The notes below the pieces were generated by a model, which saw nothing but the letters and a program-made list of their open reading frames with translations, ran no database searches and had not been told where the DNA came from. A program made the position numbers and the translations under genes. A DNA stretch of 64,000 bases from Halodesulfurarchaeum sp. HSR-GB (lineage in GTDB: Archaea > Halobacteriota > Halobacteria > Halobacteriales > Halobacteriaceae), in the NCBI RefSeq assembly GCF_031432215.1, contig NZ_JAVKGN010000001.1, forward strand, positions 620,001 through 684,000, written 5' to 3'. Of this stretch, positions 43,139 through 51,680 are shown piece by piece (the stretch's first letter is position 1; each line of letters starts with the position of its first letter).

Positions 43139-45061
43139 ATGACCGAACTTGGCGGATTTAACGACTGTGTCGCCCGCGTCGATCTGACAGACGGGGCGGT
43201 GGATTACGAGAGCATTCCGGAGGAGGACGCGAAGAAGTATATCGGGGCCCGGGGCCTCGGTGCCAAGTACGTCTTCGACAACGGCCCGGAGGTAGACCCC
43301 GAAAGCGAGGAGAACATCCTCACCTTCATGACCGGCCCGCTGACGGGTTCGCGGGCGGTCATGTCGGGCCGAATCGCCGTGGTTACGAAGTCCCCGCTGA
43401 CGGGCACCGTAACTGACTCCCATCACGGCGGGTGGAGTGGGGCCCGACTCAAGTGGGCCGGCCTGGACGGCCTCGTCTTCGAGGGTGCGGCCGACGAACC
43501 CGTCTACGCCGTCGTCGAGGACGGCGAGGTCGAACTTCGTGATGCCTCCCACGTCTGGGGGATGACCACCCACGAGGCCCGGGAGACTCTCGAGGAGGAA
43601 GTCGAGGGCGAGTACGGCAAGAACCTGAGCTACATGGGCATCGGCCCGGCCGGTGAGGAGGGCGTAAAATACGCCTGCATCATCAACGAGGACGACCGCG
43701 CGAGCGGTCGCGGTGGCACGGGCTGTGTCATGGGGTCGAAGAACCTCAAGGCGGTCATGGTCAAGTCCAAGACGGACATGCTGGACCCGGCCAACCCCGA
43801 GGCCTTCGCGGACGGCACCGGCCAGGCCATGAGTGCGGTCCAGGGTTCCGACGTCACAGCGCCCAACGAGGGCGGCCTCTCGGTGTACGGGACGAACGTC
43901 CTGATGAACCTCACCGAGGAAATCGATGCCCTGCCGACCCGGAACGGGAAGTACACCTCGACCCGTGCCGAGCGCGAGGACGACCCCGAAGACCCCAACA
44001 TCGAGGCCGAGAACGTCTCCGGGGAGTACGTCCGGGAGAACATTCTGGTCGACGAACCGACCTGTCACTCCTGTCCGGTCGCCTGCAAGAAGGAAGTCGA
44101 GGTCGAGACGACCGTCGACGGCGAGGACATCAACGTCCGGATGGAGTCCCTGGAGTACGAGCCGGCCTTCACCTTCGGCCCGAACTCCATGAACGACGAC
44201 GTGGAGAAGCTGGCGGTCATGATCGACCGGTGTAACAAGATGGGCATCGACGCCATCGAGACCGGGAACATGATGGCCATGGCCATGGAGATGGACGAGA
44301 AGGGCTACGTCGAGGACACCATCGACTGGGGCGACGCCGACCAGATGATCGGCCTGATCGAGCGGATCGGTCGTCGCGAGGACGACTTCGCCGACGCACT
44401 CGCCGAGGGCGCGGCGGGGGCCGCCGAACGCCTGGACGCCCATGACACCCGGCTCGATGTCAAGAACCAGACCATCCCGGCCTACGACCCGCGTGGCATG
44501 AAGGGCATGGCCATCGGCTATGCGACCTCGAACCGCGGGGCGTGTCACCTTCGCGGGTACACGCCGGCCGCGGAAGTCCTCGGCATCCCCGAGGAGGTCG
44601 ACCCCATCGAGGCCGAGGGCAAGGGCGAACTCCTGACGGTCTTCCAGGACCTGCACGCGGTCTCTGACTCCTTTGACATCTGCAAGTTCAGCGCCTTCGC
44701 GGAGGGCATCGAGGAGTACACCAAACAGTACAACGGCATGACCGGCCGTGACCTCACCGAGGAGGAACTCAACGAGGCCGGCGAGCGCATCTACACGCTC
44801 GAACGCTACTACAACAACCTCAACGGCTTCGACGGCGAGGACGACTCCCTCCCGAGTCGCTTCCTCGAAGGGGCCGAGGACGCGGTTCCCGGCTCCGGTG
44901 CCGCCGAGGGCGAACTCGTCGATCTCGACTTCCTCAAAGACGAGTACTACGACGTCCGTGGCTGGGAGGACGGCGTCGTGCCCGAGGCAAAACTCGACGA
45001 ACTCGGAATCGAAGTCGGACCCGGGACCGGCGTCGGCGGTGCGGCCTCCGCCGACGACTAA
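43139..45061 (+). CDS. Tungsten/molybdopterin aldehyde:ferredoxin oxidoreductase (AOR family)
   Basis: 640 residues, full AOR length. Starts with the AOR N-domain (VDLTDGAVDYESIPEEDAKK), contains GRGGTGCVMGSKNLKAVMVK, and has the 4Fe-4S ligands CHSCPVAC (about 307-314) plus a distal Cys near DSFDICKF. Bis-pterin tungsten cofactor with an iron-sulfur cluster oxidises aldehydes to acids with ferredoxin. Other paralogues serve keto-acid or glyceraldehyde substrates, so specificity is open. A leadered mRNA with GGAGG. SAMP3- and MoaE-type genes that feed pterin cofactor synthesis lie nearby. Confidence 0.9.
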   Translation: MTELGGFNDCVARVDLTDGAVDYESIPEEDAKKYIGARGLGAKYVFDNGPEVDPESEENILTFMTGPLTGSRAVMSGRIAVVTKSPLTGTVTDSHHGGWSGARLKWAGLDGLVFEGAADEPVYAVVEDGEVELRDASHVWGMTTHEARETLEEEVEGEYGKNLSYMGIGPAGEEGVKYACIINEDDRASGRGGTGCVMGSKNLKAVMVKSKTDMLDPANPEAFADGTGQAMSAVQGSDVTAPNEGGLSVYGTNVLMNLTEEIDALPTRNGKYTSTRAEREDDPEDPNIEAENVSGEYVRENILVDEPTCHSCPVACKKEVEVETTVDGEDINVRMESLEYEPAFTFGPNSMNDDVEKLAVMIDRCNKMGIDAIETGNMMAMAMEMDEKGYVEDTIDWGDADQMIGLIERIGRREDDFADALAEGAAGAAERLDAHDTRLDVKNQTIPAYDPRGMKGMAIGYATSNRGACHLRGYTPAAEVLGIPEEVDPIEAEGKGELLTVFQDLHAVSDSFDICKFSAFAEGIEEYTKQYNGMTGRDLTEEELNEAGERIYTLERYYNNLNGFDGEDDSLPSRFLEGAEDAVPGSGAAEGELVDLDFLKDEYYDVRGWEDGVVPEAKLDELGIEVGPGTGVGGAASADD

Positions 45062-45089
45062 CCACGCCCCAGTCGACCGAAGACAGGGG

Positions 45090-45098
45090 CCTTAAGAG
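45090..45098 (+). promoter_or_regulatory. TATA box of panB
   Basis: CCTTAAGAG ends 22 nt before the ATG at 45121, so panB has its own leaderless promoter despite following the oxidoreductase gene. Confidence 0.55.
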
Positions 45099-45120
45099 AG
45101 CGCATTGATTGGTGGGAAAC

Positions 45121-45933
45121 ATGCCCACCGTCGCTGACATTCGTTCCCACGACGCGGACGACGACCCGCTGACCTTTCTGACGGCGTATGACGCACCGAC
45201 TGCCGCTGCACTCGAGGCGGCCGGTATCGACATCATCCTCGTCGGCGACAGCGTCGGCAACACGATGCTCGGGTACGACTCGACCCTTCCCGTGACCGTC
45301 GAGGAAATCCTGAGCCACACCGGCGCAGTCACCCGGGCGACCGACGAGTCCCTGGTAATCGCTGACATGCCCTTCATGAGCTACGGGGCCGACCCCGACG
45401 AGGCCATCGAGACGGCCGGGCGGATGATCAAGGAGGCCGGCGCGCAGGCGATCAAACACGAGAGCGGCCCCCACACCATCGAACTGACCGAGCGACTGGT
45501 TCAAAACGGCATCCCCGTGATGGCCCATCTCGGGCTGGCTCCACAGAGTGTCAACGAGACCGGCGATCTGACCCGCCGGGCGACCGACGCCGAGGAGGCC
45601 GAGGAGATCCTGGAACTCGCGAAAGCCCACGAGGACGCCGGCGCGTTCGCGCTCCTGCTCGAACATATCCCGGCGAACGTCGCCAGACGTATCGACGAGG
45701 CCCTCTCGATCCCGACGATCGGGATCGGGGCCGGCCCGCACGTGAGCGGCCAGGGCCTGATCATCACCGACGTCTTGGGCGTGGGTGACTGGGTCCCGCC
45801 CTTCGCCAAGCAGTACGCCGACGTGCAATCCGAGATGGAGAAGGGCGTCGAGGGCTTCCGCGAGGAGGTACAAAACGGCCAGTTCCCCGCGAGCGATCAC
45901 TACGTCGAGGAGTCCATCGAGGGCTGGGAGTAA
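45121..45933 (+). CDS. panB: 3-methyl-2-oxobutanoate hydroxymethyltransferase (PanB)
   Basis: 270 residues. KPHMT signature: LTAYDAPTA, VGDSVGNTMLGYDSTLPVTV (metal Asp and substrate loop), IADMPFMSYG, LEHIPANVA and IGIGAGPHVSGQ. Makes ketopantoate from ketoisovalerate with a methylene-folate donor in coenzyme A synthesis. Convergent with the 84-residue gene with a 1-bp gap. Confidence 0.95.
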   Translation: MPTVADIRSHDADDDPLTFLTAYDAPTAAALEAAGIDIILVGDSVGNTMLGYDSTLPVTVEEILSHTGAVTRATDESLVIADMPFMSYGADPDEAIETAGRMIKEAGAQAIKHESGPHTIELTERLVQNGIPVMAHLGLAPQSVNETGDLTRRATDAEEAEEILELAKAHEDAGAFALLLEHIPANVARRIDEALSIPTIGIGAGPHVSGQGLIITDVLGVGDWVPPFAKQYADVQSEMEKGVEGFREEVQNGQFPASDHYVEESIEGWE

Positions 45934-45934
45934 C

Positions 45935-46189
45935 TCACCCGCCCGACCGAACGGCTTTCCGGGCGAAATCCGCGACGACGTCCTCGAGTACGGATTCCTC
46001 GCCCTCGAAGACGATCGTTATCTCGGTCAACTCGATCGAGGGGCCGATCGCGATCTTCTCGGCGGCGAATTCGGCGTGCCAGCCGGGGCCGGACGCCTGA
46101 TCGTCCTCGACTGACTCGGCCCCGACCGATTCGAGGTAGATGCGGACCAGATCGGGGGTGATACCCCGGAACGTCCGCTCGACGCGCAT
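45935..46189 (-). CDS. Small protein linked to SAMP3, resembling MoaD-related C-terminal domain
   Basis: 84 residues (MRVERTFRGITPDLVRIYLE ... FARKAVRSGG) with an alpha-beta fold pattern and a C-terminal Gly-Gly, which is interesting beside a Gly-Gly modifier. It follows the SAMP3-like gene with no intergenic base, on the same strand. It recalls the extra domain found on some MoaD proteins, but I cannot be sure of the family. Role probably in SAMP/pterin sulfur metabolism. Confidence 0.6.
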   Translation of the reverse strand: MRVERTFRGITPDLVRIYLESVGAESVEDDQASGPGWHAEFAAEKIAIGPSIELTEITIVFEGEESVLEDVVADFARKAVRSGG

Positions 46190-46468
46190 CTATCCACCTG
46201 CCACCGGCGGGAAGATCGAGAGCCGATCGCCCGTTTCGAGGGACTCCGCGAGTCCGTCGAGATACGAGACCTCTCGGCCGTTCTTGAGGACGTTGAGCTG
46301 TGGCTGAAGGCCGTCCTCGGCGAGGATCTCGCCCTCCAGGTCCGGGAACTCGGCCTCGAGGGACTCCAGGACTGCACCCACCGTGACCGGCTTTTCGAAC
46401 GTCCGGGTGATGGTCTTCTGCCCGACGGCCTCCCGGAACGTGGCAAAGAGCCGGATTTCGAGTTCCAT
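46190..46468 (-). CDS. samp3: Ubiquitin-like small archaeal modifier (SAMP1/SAMP3, MoaD type)
   Basis: 92 residues of beta-grasp fold, ending FPPVAGG, with the diglycine used for adenylation by UbaA. The start MELEIRLFATFREAVGQK and the segment QLNVLKNGREVSYLDGL match, as I recall, SAMP3 of Haloferax, including its 92-residue length; SAMP1 is the alternative. MoaD-type proteins carry sulfur to MoaE for molybdopterin and can be conjugated to lysines. Next to it lies an 84-residue gene ending in GG. Confidence 0.85.
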   Translation of the reverse strand: MELEIRLFATFREAVGQKTITRTFEKPVTVGAVLESLEAEFPDLEGEILAEDGLQPQLNVLKNGREVSYLDGLAESLETGDRLSIFPPVAGG

Positions 46469-46469
46469 G

Positions 46470-46859
46470 CTACTCCGTCTCCTCCAGGCGGATGCCGTCC
46501 TCGACCAGGCGGGCGTTTCGCTCCCGATCGATGAGGGCGGCGATCTCCTCGTGCTCGTGGATCTGGGCGATCAGGTCGGCATAGAGATTCCGCCAGCCGA
46601 TGGCATAGATCGGAGACTGTCCCCAGGCGCGCAGTTCCGCGACGAACTCGTCGTACTCCTCCTGGCGGTCCTCGAAGCGTTCGAGGACGTCGACGACCCG
46701 GCTGGCGGCCTCCTGGTCGGTGGCGGCCTCCTCGATGAATCGGTTGAGGCGGCTCTCCCAGGCGGCGACGGCCGATTGCATGTCCGCGGCCGCGTCGTCC
46801 TCGGATTCGGGAAGCGACTCAAGGATCTGACGCGGGACACCGAGTGAGATGTCTTCCAT
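46470..46859 (-). CDS. Conserved-looking helical protein of unknown function
   Basis: 129 residues, strongly acidic and almost entirely helical (QSAVAAWESRLNRFIEEAAT ... LADLIAQIHEHEEIAALIDRE pattern). No Cys, no membrane helix, no signal. It begins 1 bp before the SAMP3-like gene on the same mRNA strand (46470 versus 46468), so these two are very likely cotranscribed. Function unknown. Confidence 0.7.
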   Translation of the reverse strand: MEDISLGVPRQILESLPESEDDAAADMQSAVAAWESRLNRFIEEAATDQEAASRVVDVLERFEDRQEEYDEFVAELRAWGQSPIYAIGWRNLYADLIAQIHEHEEIAALIDRERNARLVEDGIRLEETE

Positions 46860-46944
46860 GCTCACGGATGGGTCCCCCAGGCACAAAAGGGCCGCGTCGG
46901 GGGCGAATGAGGGCCGGTTCGGTCACCGCCCGACGAAAATCAGT

Positions 46945-47226
46945 TCAGTGAAGCTTCGACGGTCGGACGGGGTAGGTGTACAGCCCCATCTTCACGCGCT
47001 GCCAGAACGTCTCTGCCTCCTCGGCCTCCCGCTCTTCGGGGCCCCGTTCCTTGCCCGAGGGCCCGCGACTGAGCAGTTTTTCGGTCGCCTCCCGCACGCC
47101 GAAGTCGAACTCGACGTACCGGACCGGATAGTGCCAGGGGCGGACGTTCATGACGAAGTACAGACTCGCCAGGAGCACCACCCAGCCGAGCGCCGCGAGA
47201 CCGAGGTAGCCGAGATTGATCGCCAT
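46945..47226 (-). CDS. Small single-pass membrane protein, unknown function
   Basis: 93 residues with one N-terminal membrane helix (about 4-26, LGYLGLAALGWVVLLASLYFV) and a soluble tail with an acidic-basic helix (RGPSGKERGPEEREAEEAET). It sits between arcS and the helical gene in the same-strand run. I do not recognise its family. Confidence 0.65.
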   Translation of the reverse strand: MAINLGYLGLAALGWVVLLASLYFVMNVRPWHYPVRYVEFDFGVREATEKLLSRGPSGKERGPEEREAEEAETFWQRVKMGLYTYPVRPSKLH

Positions 47227-47271
47227 GACTCAACCGAGGAATCCAACGACCGAAAAGGTATCCATATCGAG

Positions 47272-49029
47272 TCAGTCGATCGGCTCGGTGTGTCGCACGT
47301 CGACGGCTTCCCCTCGCGTACTTCGTTCCATCGCGGTTCCGTGCATCGTCGCCCGACCGATTCCGAACGCGTTGGGCCCTTCAAAGAGCACCTCTTCGCC
47401 CACCTGGATCGAGGATTCGGCCGCCCGGATCCCCGGCGCGAGGATGCTGCCATGGGGCTGGAACGCGTCGATCTCGACCCGTTTTGTCTCGATCGAACTC
47501 TCGGCCCAGGCGTGTGCGCCGGCCAGCGTGAGCGCGAGGGTGCCATACTGGGGCACCAGGGCCGCCACCTGATCGCCGTCGGGGTCGAGTGCCTGGAGCC
47601 GGGGGTAGCGGCCCTGGAGTGTCAGTTCATCGAATAGCTCCTCGCCCGCACCGGCCCCGAACTGGTAGTCCGCGATCGCCCGCAGGGTCGCCCGCTCCTT
47701 CTCCTCGACGCGGATCGTCCGCTCACCGTCCAGAGCCTCACCCAGTGCGGAAAGCGAGTCGCCGTCTGTGGGGTGGCCCGAAACGGTATAAGTGACCGGT
47801 AGGTCCAGGTCCGCCGTGGCTCGTTCGACGATCGCCCGGTAGCCGTCCTCGGGGACGTGAGCGACGATCCGCGGGTAGTCCGTCCGTTCCAGATACGTCC
47901 GGAGCCGGTCGGCGACGACCTGGATCTCGGTCTCGCTCCAGGACCCGGTGACGGCGGCGTCGTAGTGCTGGGCGGGGTAGGTCAGTTCGAGCTCCTGGGG
48001 GACGACCCCCAGCGGCGAAGTCAGCGAGACCTTGTGCGCGCGATAGCGAGCGGCCTCCTGGAACCGCCGGTGGCTCTTGGAGTCGCTGTAGGGCTTGCCG
48101 GCCGAACAGGGGACGAGCAACAGCGGCACGTCCGAAAAGCGGCTCGTGTATCGCTCTGCCACTCGATCGGCGAACTGGGCGACCGCGGGCCGGAACAGCG
48201 AGTCCTCGGTCGTCGCGAGGAGTTCGCTGCCCCGAAAGAGCGGGGTCCGCTCGCGGAGGTAGGTCCCCTCCTGATCGAGCCGTCGGAGCGCGGCAGTCAG
48301 CCAGGGCTCGTGTCTGACTTGCCCTTCGAGGTACTCGCGGAGCGTGCCCGCCCGGATCCGCTCGCGAACTCGCGTGAGTTCGGCCCGAAGCGCTGCGACG
48401 TTGTGTTCGACACAGTCCGATCGGGTAAACTCCACACGCGGGCCCTGACAGGCCGGACAGGCACAGCCGAGTTCCGCCCGATCTTCCAGGAACGTCTCGC
48501 CCGTCGAATCGAGGTATCGACCCTCGGTCCCCGCCACCACCGCCCGATGGTCGTCCACGAGGTCCACGCCAGCGTAGGCCAACAGGCCCACGTTCGCCGG
48601 CGTGGCGATCCCCGACACCACGAGGGCAGCGTCGTCGGGAATCGTCCGCCGAACGTCGAGGAGCGTCTCCACGAGCGCTCGCGCGTGGCCCACCAGCCGA
48701 CCGGGGCCGGAGAGCACGTAGGCGTCAGTACCGAGATCCGCGACGGTCTCGGGCGAGACGACGGCGGCACTCGGGCCGTCGATCTCGGGGGCCGGAACGT
48801 CCATGGCCGACTGCAGGTCCGCCGGCGTGCCAGCGGGGAAGGCCCGGTGGGGGAGCACCGTGAGTTTCCCCGGGTTCCCCTCGGGGACAGTTCGGTCCGC
48901 TGCCCAGAGACTCCCGGCGTCGGCCAGCGCGTCGCCGACCAGGCCAGGGGTCGCCCGGGGCTCCGTGAGCCGAAGCTCACCCCGTCGGGCGGGCCCGTCC
49001 CGGTCGAGGACCTCGAAGTACTCGGTCAT
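47272..49029 (-). CDS. arcS: Archaeosine synthase ArcS (alpha subunit)
   Basis: 585 residues. N-terminal TGT-like region, a zinc site CxCxxC (C189, C191, C194) with H209, the ArcS signature PCSAGKPYSDSKSH (307-320) and a C-terminal PUA RNA-binding domain (about 505-580). It adds lysine to preQ0 at position 15 of tRNA, and RaSEA then releases archaeosine. The tgtA gene starts 27 bp upstream on the same strand, so tgtA-arcS is likely an operon. Confidence 0.95.
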   Translation of the reverse strand: MTEYFEVLDRDGPARRGELRLTEPRATPGLVGDALADAGSLWAADRTVPEGNPGKLTVLPHRAFPAGTPADLQSAMDVPAPEIDGPSAAVVSPETVADLGTDAYVLSGPGRLVGHARALVETLLDVRRTIPDDAALVVSGIATPANVGLLAYAGVDLVDDHRAVVAGTEGRYLDSTGETFLEDRAELGCACPACQGPRVEFTRSDCVEHNVAALRAELTRVRERIRAGTLREYLEGQVRHEPWLTAALRRLDQEGTYLRERTPLFRGSELLATTEDSLFRPAVAQFADRVAERYTSRFSDVPLLLVPCSAGKPYSDSKSHRRFQEAARYRAHKVSLTSPLGVVPQELELTYPAQHYDAAVTGSWSETEIQVVADRLRTYLERTDYPRIVAHVPEDGYRAIVERATADLDLPVTYTVSGHPTDGDSLSALGEALDGERTIRVEEKERATLRAIADYQFGAGAGEELFDELTLQGRYPRLQALDPDGDQVAALVPQYGTLALTLAGAHAWAESSIETKRVEIDAFQPHGSILAPGIRAAESSIQVGEEVLFEGPNAFGIGRATMHGTAMERSTRGEAVDVRHTEPID

Positions 49030-49056
49030 GTCCGCTTCTGGGGCCCCGGTCGGGAA

Positions 49057-50532
49057 CTATCTTCCCATCCCCGACCCCAGATCTTCGACAGTCACGCGGG
49101 CCGGCAGGGTTTCGATCGCTTCGCGGGGCCAGTCGAACTGTGCGAGGACAAATTCGGTCCCGGGATTGGCCTCGACGAGCCGCTTGACTCCGCGAGCGGC
49201 GGCCACGTACCCCGAATCGTCCATGCGTTCGGGGACCTCCGCCGTCAACGGGTACGTGGTCGAGAGGGCCGGCGGGACCGGACCGAACGGGGGCTTGAGC
49301 CGCCAGGAATCCCCGTAGCGGTCGTCGGATTGGCCCTCGGTGAGCAAGAGTGGGCCCTCCACGTCCAGGCGGCCCAGCCGGTCGTGATGTCGCCTGACCT
49401 CCGGGCGACGGGCGCTGTCCTCCGAGAGGTAGAAGAAGGTCGACTTGCTCGCCCGGTCGGCTCGCTCCAGTTGCTCGACGTGATCGAGCAGGGTGCGATA
49501 GCCGTCGAGCAGGCTCGGGTGGGCGTGGGCCCGGGACTCGACCAGTTCCAGGAGCGATCCCTCACGGATCGCCTCCCGGATCCGCCGCATCTCGGCCATC
49601 GAGACGTGGAGGTTGTGTTCGGCCAGCAGGCGGGTCCGGGTCGTCTCGTCGGCGTCCCGTAGCGCCGCCGGGTCGTGCTCGGTGCAGACCGGACAGGTGC
49701 AGGAAAACTCCTCGATGTCTTCGAGGTGTCTGGTCCCGCGGACGGTGAGGTATCGCTCGTCGCGGGCGAACAGGGCGTAGGCGGCCGAGTCGAAGAGGTC
49801 CGCGCCCATCGCGACCATCAACGCGAAGGTCATCGGGTGCCCGGCACCGAAGAGATGGACCGGCCTGGACGGGCCGAGGCCGCGTTTCGCCGCGGCGAGC
49901 AGGTCGACTGCCTCGGCGTAGCGGTAGTTGTTCAGGAGGGGCACGACCGCCCCGACCGGGAACACGTCGAGATCCGTCGCCGCCGCGTTCGCCCCGGCCT
50001 GCTCGCGGAGGTCGGGGAAGGTCCCACCCTGGACCGGGGCCGTGACGAGCATGTCGCCGGTGTCGACTGATTCGGCGGTCGCGAGCCGGCGTTCGGTCTC
50101 CGCCAGGTCCGATTCGACGGTTTCCCGGTCGGCGTCCGGGTGGGTCGGGATGTCGACCGGCGTCGCGATGTCCGAGCCCATCTCGGCCTGGAACGCCAGA
50201 ATCTCCTCGGTCGTCACCGAGATGTCCCCGTACTCCGCGAGCTGGAAGGACCCCGAGTCGGTCATGATCGGCCCGTCGAAGCCGATCAGTTCGTGGAGCC
50301 CCTCGGATCGAGCCCGCTCGCGGAGTTCCTCGTCCTGGTAGATGATGTAGGAGTTCGTGATGAGCATCTGCACGCCGAACGCCGGGAGCCGGTCGGGGTC
50401 GATCGTCCGATAGTGCGGATTGACCACTGGCAACAGTGCCGGCGTCTCGACGGTCCGGTCGACGCGAGGGACCTCTAGCTCGCCGATCCGGCCGGCGGCG
50501 TCCTGCTGCCGGATCTCGAAGGGCGCAGTCAT
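49057..50532 (-). CDS. tgtA: Archaeal tRNA-guanine transglycosylase (TgtA)
   Basis: 491 residues. TIM-barrel TGT with the active-site loop [13 protein letters not shown] (D92), [12 protein letters not shown] and the zinc site CTCPVC plus distal His. It swaps guanine-15 of tRNA for preQ0, the first step of archaeosine. The N-terminal TGT part (about 1-350) is followed by a domain of about 140 residues as in archaeal TGT. Start [17 protein letters not shown] at 50532. Upstream of arcS by 27 bp. Confidence 0.96.
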   Translation of the reverse strand: MTAPFEIRQQDAAGRIGELEVPRVDRTVETPALLPVVNPHYRTIDPDRLPAFGVQMLITNSYIIYQDEELRERARSEGLHELIGFDGPIMTDSGSFQLAEYGDISVTTEEILAFQAEMGSDIATPVDIPTHPDADRETVESDLAETERRLATAESVDTGDMLVTAPVQGGTFPDLREQAGANAAATDLDVFPVGAVVPLLNNYRYAEAVDLLAAAKRGLGPSRPVHLFGAGHPMTFALMVAMGADLFDSAAYALFARDERYLTVRGTRHLEDIEEFSCTCPVCTEHDPAALRDADETTRTRLLAEHNLHVSMAEMRRIREAIREGSLLELVESRAHAHPSLLDGYRTLLDHVEQLERADRASKSTFFYLSEDSARRPEVRRHHDRLGRLDVEGPLLLTEGQSDDRYGDSWRLKPPFGPVPPALSTTYPLTAEVPERMDDSGYVAAARGVKRLVEANPGTEFVLAQFDWPREAIETLPARVTVEDLGSGMGR

Positions 50533-50555
50533 TGCCCGCCATTGGCCCCGCGCGG

Positions 50556-51179
50556 TCAAACCCGTTCTGTTGTGGGTGGCGCGACCGTCACCTGATCTTC
50601 CTGCTCGGCCACGTATCGCAGGAGCCCGAGGGCGGTTCGGCCGTCCCGGAGGTCCCCGGCCAGCACTCGCTCCAGAAGCGCGCCAAGCGTGCTCGTCGTC
50701 ACCTGGATGCTTTCGTTTTCGTCGAGGTCCCGTGTTCCCGTGGGTTCACAGCCCGTCGCCACGAAGAAGTGGAAGACGGCATCGGTGATTCCGGTCGCCG
50801 GCTCGAAGCTGTCGAGTGCGGTAAGCGCCTCGGCCTCGTAGCCCGTCTCCTCGGTGAGTTCCCGCCGGGCGGCCGCAGCAAGGTCTTCGCCCGGTTCAAC
50901 CCCGCCAGCCGGGAATCCGAGGGTCACGCCTTTGACCGCCTGTCGCCACTCCTCGATGAGAACGAGTTCGCCCTCCGTCGTGAACGGCAAAATTACGACG
51001 CTCGGGGCGTCGTGCAGGTAATCGAAGTCCGTCTCGGTGCCATCGGGCAGGGTGATTTCCTCGTGCACGATCGAGAATCCCGGACAGGTGTAGGCGGTCG
51101 ACCGCGATTCGGTTCGCCAGCGAAGCGAGTCGGCCCCCGTTCGGTCGTCGGCGTCGGCTTCGGGGCCTGTATCGTCCAT
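50556..51179 (-). CDS. NUDIX hydrolase (ADP-ribose pyrophosphatase-like)
   Basis: 207 residues. The Nudix box GX5EX7REUXEEXGU is intact ([20 protein letters not shown], then TGYE), and upstream [18 protein letters not shown] is the typical NudF segment. It likely hydrolyses ADP-ribose or a related nucleoside diphosphate sugar. It is 24 bp upstream of tgtA on the same strand. Confidence 0.88.
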   Translation of the reverse strand: MDDTGPEADADDRTGADSLRWRTESRSTAYTCPGFSIVHEEITLPDGTETDFDYLHDAPSVVILPFTTEGELVLIEEWRQAVKGVTLGFPAGGVEPGEDLAAAARRELTEETGYEAEALTALDSFEPATGITDAVFHFFVATGCEPTGTRDLDENESIQVTTSTLGALLERVLAGDLRDGRTALGLLRYVAEQEDQVTVAPPTTERV

Positions 51180-51253
51180 GTCTGTGTGTGGGCCGCTCGC
51201 TCGCAAAAACGTCCCGGTGGGAAACTGGTGGCCGACCGCGAAAAGGGGGCTCA

Positions 51254-51263
51254 GGGGGGGGGG
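51254..51263. repeat. Homopolymer run G10
   Basis: Ten consecutive G on the plus strand, between the NUDIX gene start region and the DUF7123-like stop (51272). Long G runs are rare in coding DNA and can slip during replication or sequencing. Confidence 0.9.
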
Positions 51264-51271
51264 AGGACTGT

Positions 51272-51511
51272 TCAGGCGGGACTGACACGCCAGGTCGTCG
51301 CGCTCGTGTACGACCACTTCTCGATCTCCAGGTCCGGGGCGCTCTCCTTGAGTTTGACCATCAGCGCGCCGATCTCCTTCGGCGAGAGGTCGACGTCCTC
51401 GGCGATGAACTTGCTCTTGAAGTAGAGCTCGCCGTCGGTCGCCTTCTCCCGCAGGTAGGAACGGAGCCGTGCTTCCTTGGGTTCGGCAGTGGTGGTCGTG
51501 GAGGGGCTCAT
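51272..51511 (-). CDS. DUF7123-like small winged-helix protein
   Basis: 79 residues. After a Thr-rich start (MSPSTTTTAEPK) come helices ARLRSYLREKATDGELYFKS and KFIAEDVDLSPKEIGALMVK, then a beta wing (EIEKWSYTSATTWRVS), a compact HTH-like fold. I recall it as the haloarchaeal DUF7123 family. A regulatory role is inference. It has its own TATA box and repeated palindromes upstream. Confidence 0.75.
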   Translation of the reverse strand: MSPSTTTTAEPKEARLRSYLREKATDGELYFKSKFIAEDVDLSPKEIGALMVKLKESAPDLEIEKWSYTSATTWRVSPA

Positions 51512-51537
51512 ACACGATACCATACTGTCCCCGGTAT

Positions 51538-51544
51538 CTTATAG
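51538..51544 (-). promoter_or_regulatory. TATA box of the DUF7123-like gene
   Basis: Minus strand CTATAAG lies 27 nt before the ATG at 51511, a good leaderless TATA element. Confidence 0.6.
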
Positions 51545-51550
51545 CGGGGT

Positions 51551-51640
51551 GAACGTTCGATCAAATTCGGTCACTTTCACGCCGACTCGATCCTTTTGGG
51601 ACGTTTTATAAACCGCTCAGAACGTTCGAGACGTTTTACA
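51551..51640. promoter_or_regulatory. Paired GAACGTTC palindromes and ACGTTTTA repeats
   Basis: The 8-bp palindrome GAACGTTC occurs at 51551-51558 and 51620-51627. ACGTTTTATA (51601-51610) and ACGTTTTACA (51631-51640) are direct repeats 30 bp apart. All lie upstream of the DUF7123-like promoter on the minus strand and so are candidates for a regulator array. Confidence 0.45.
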
Positions 51641-51680
51641 ATGTGTTCTGCATCCGTAAGCGGAAAAATGGGGGCCAGCC

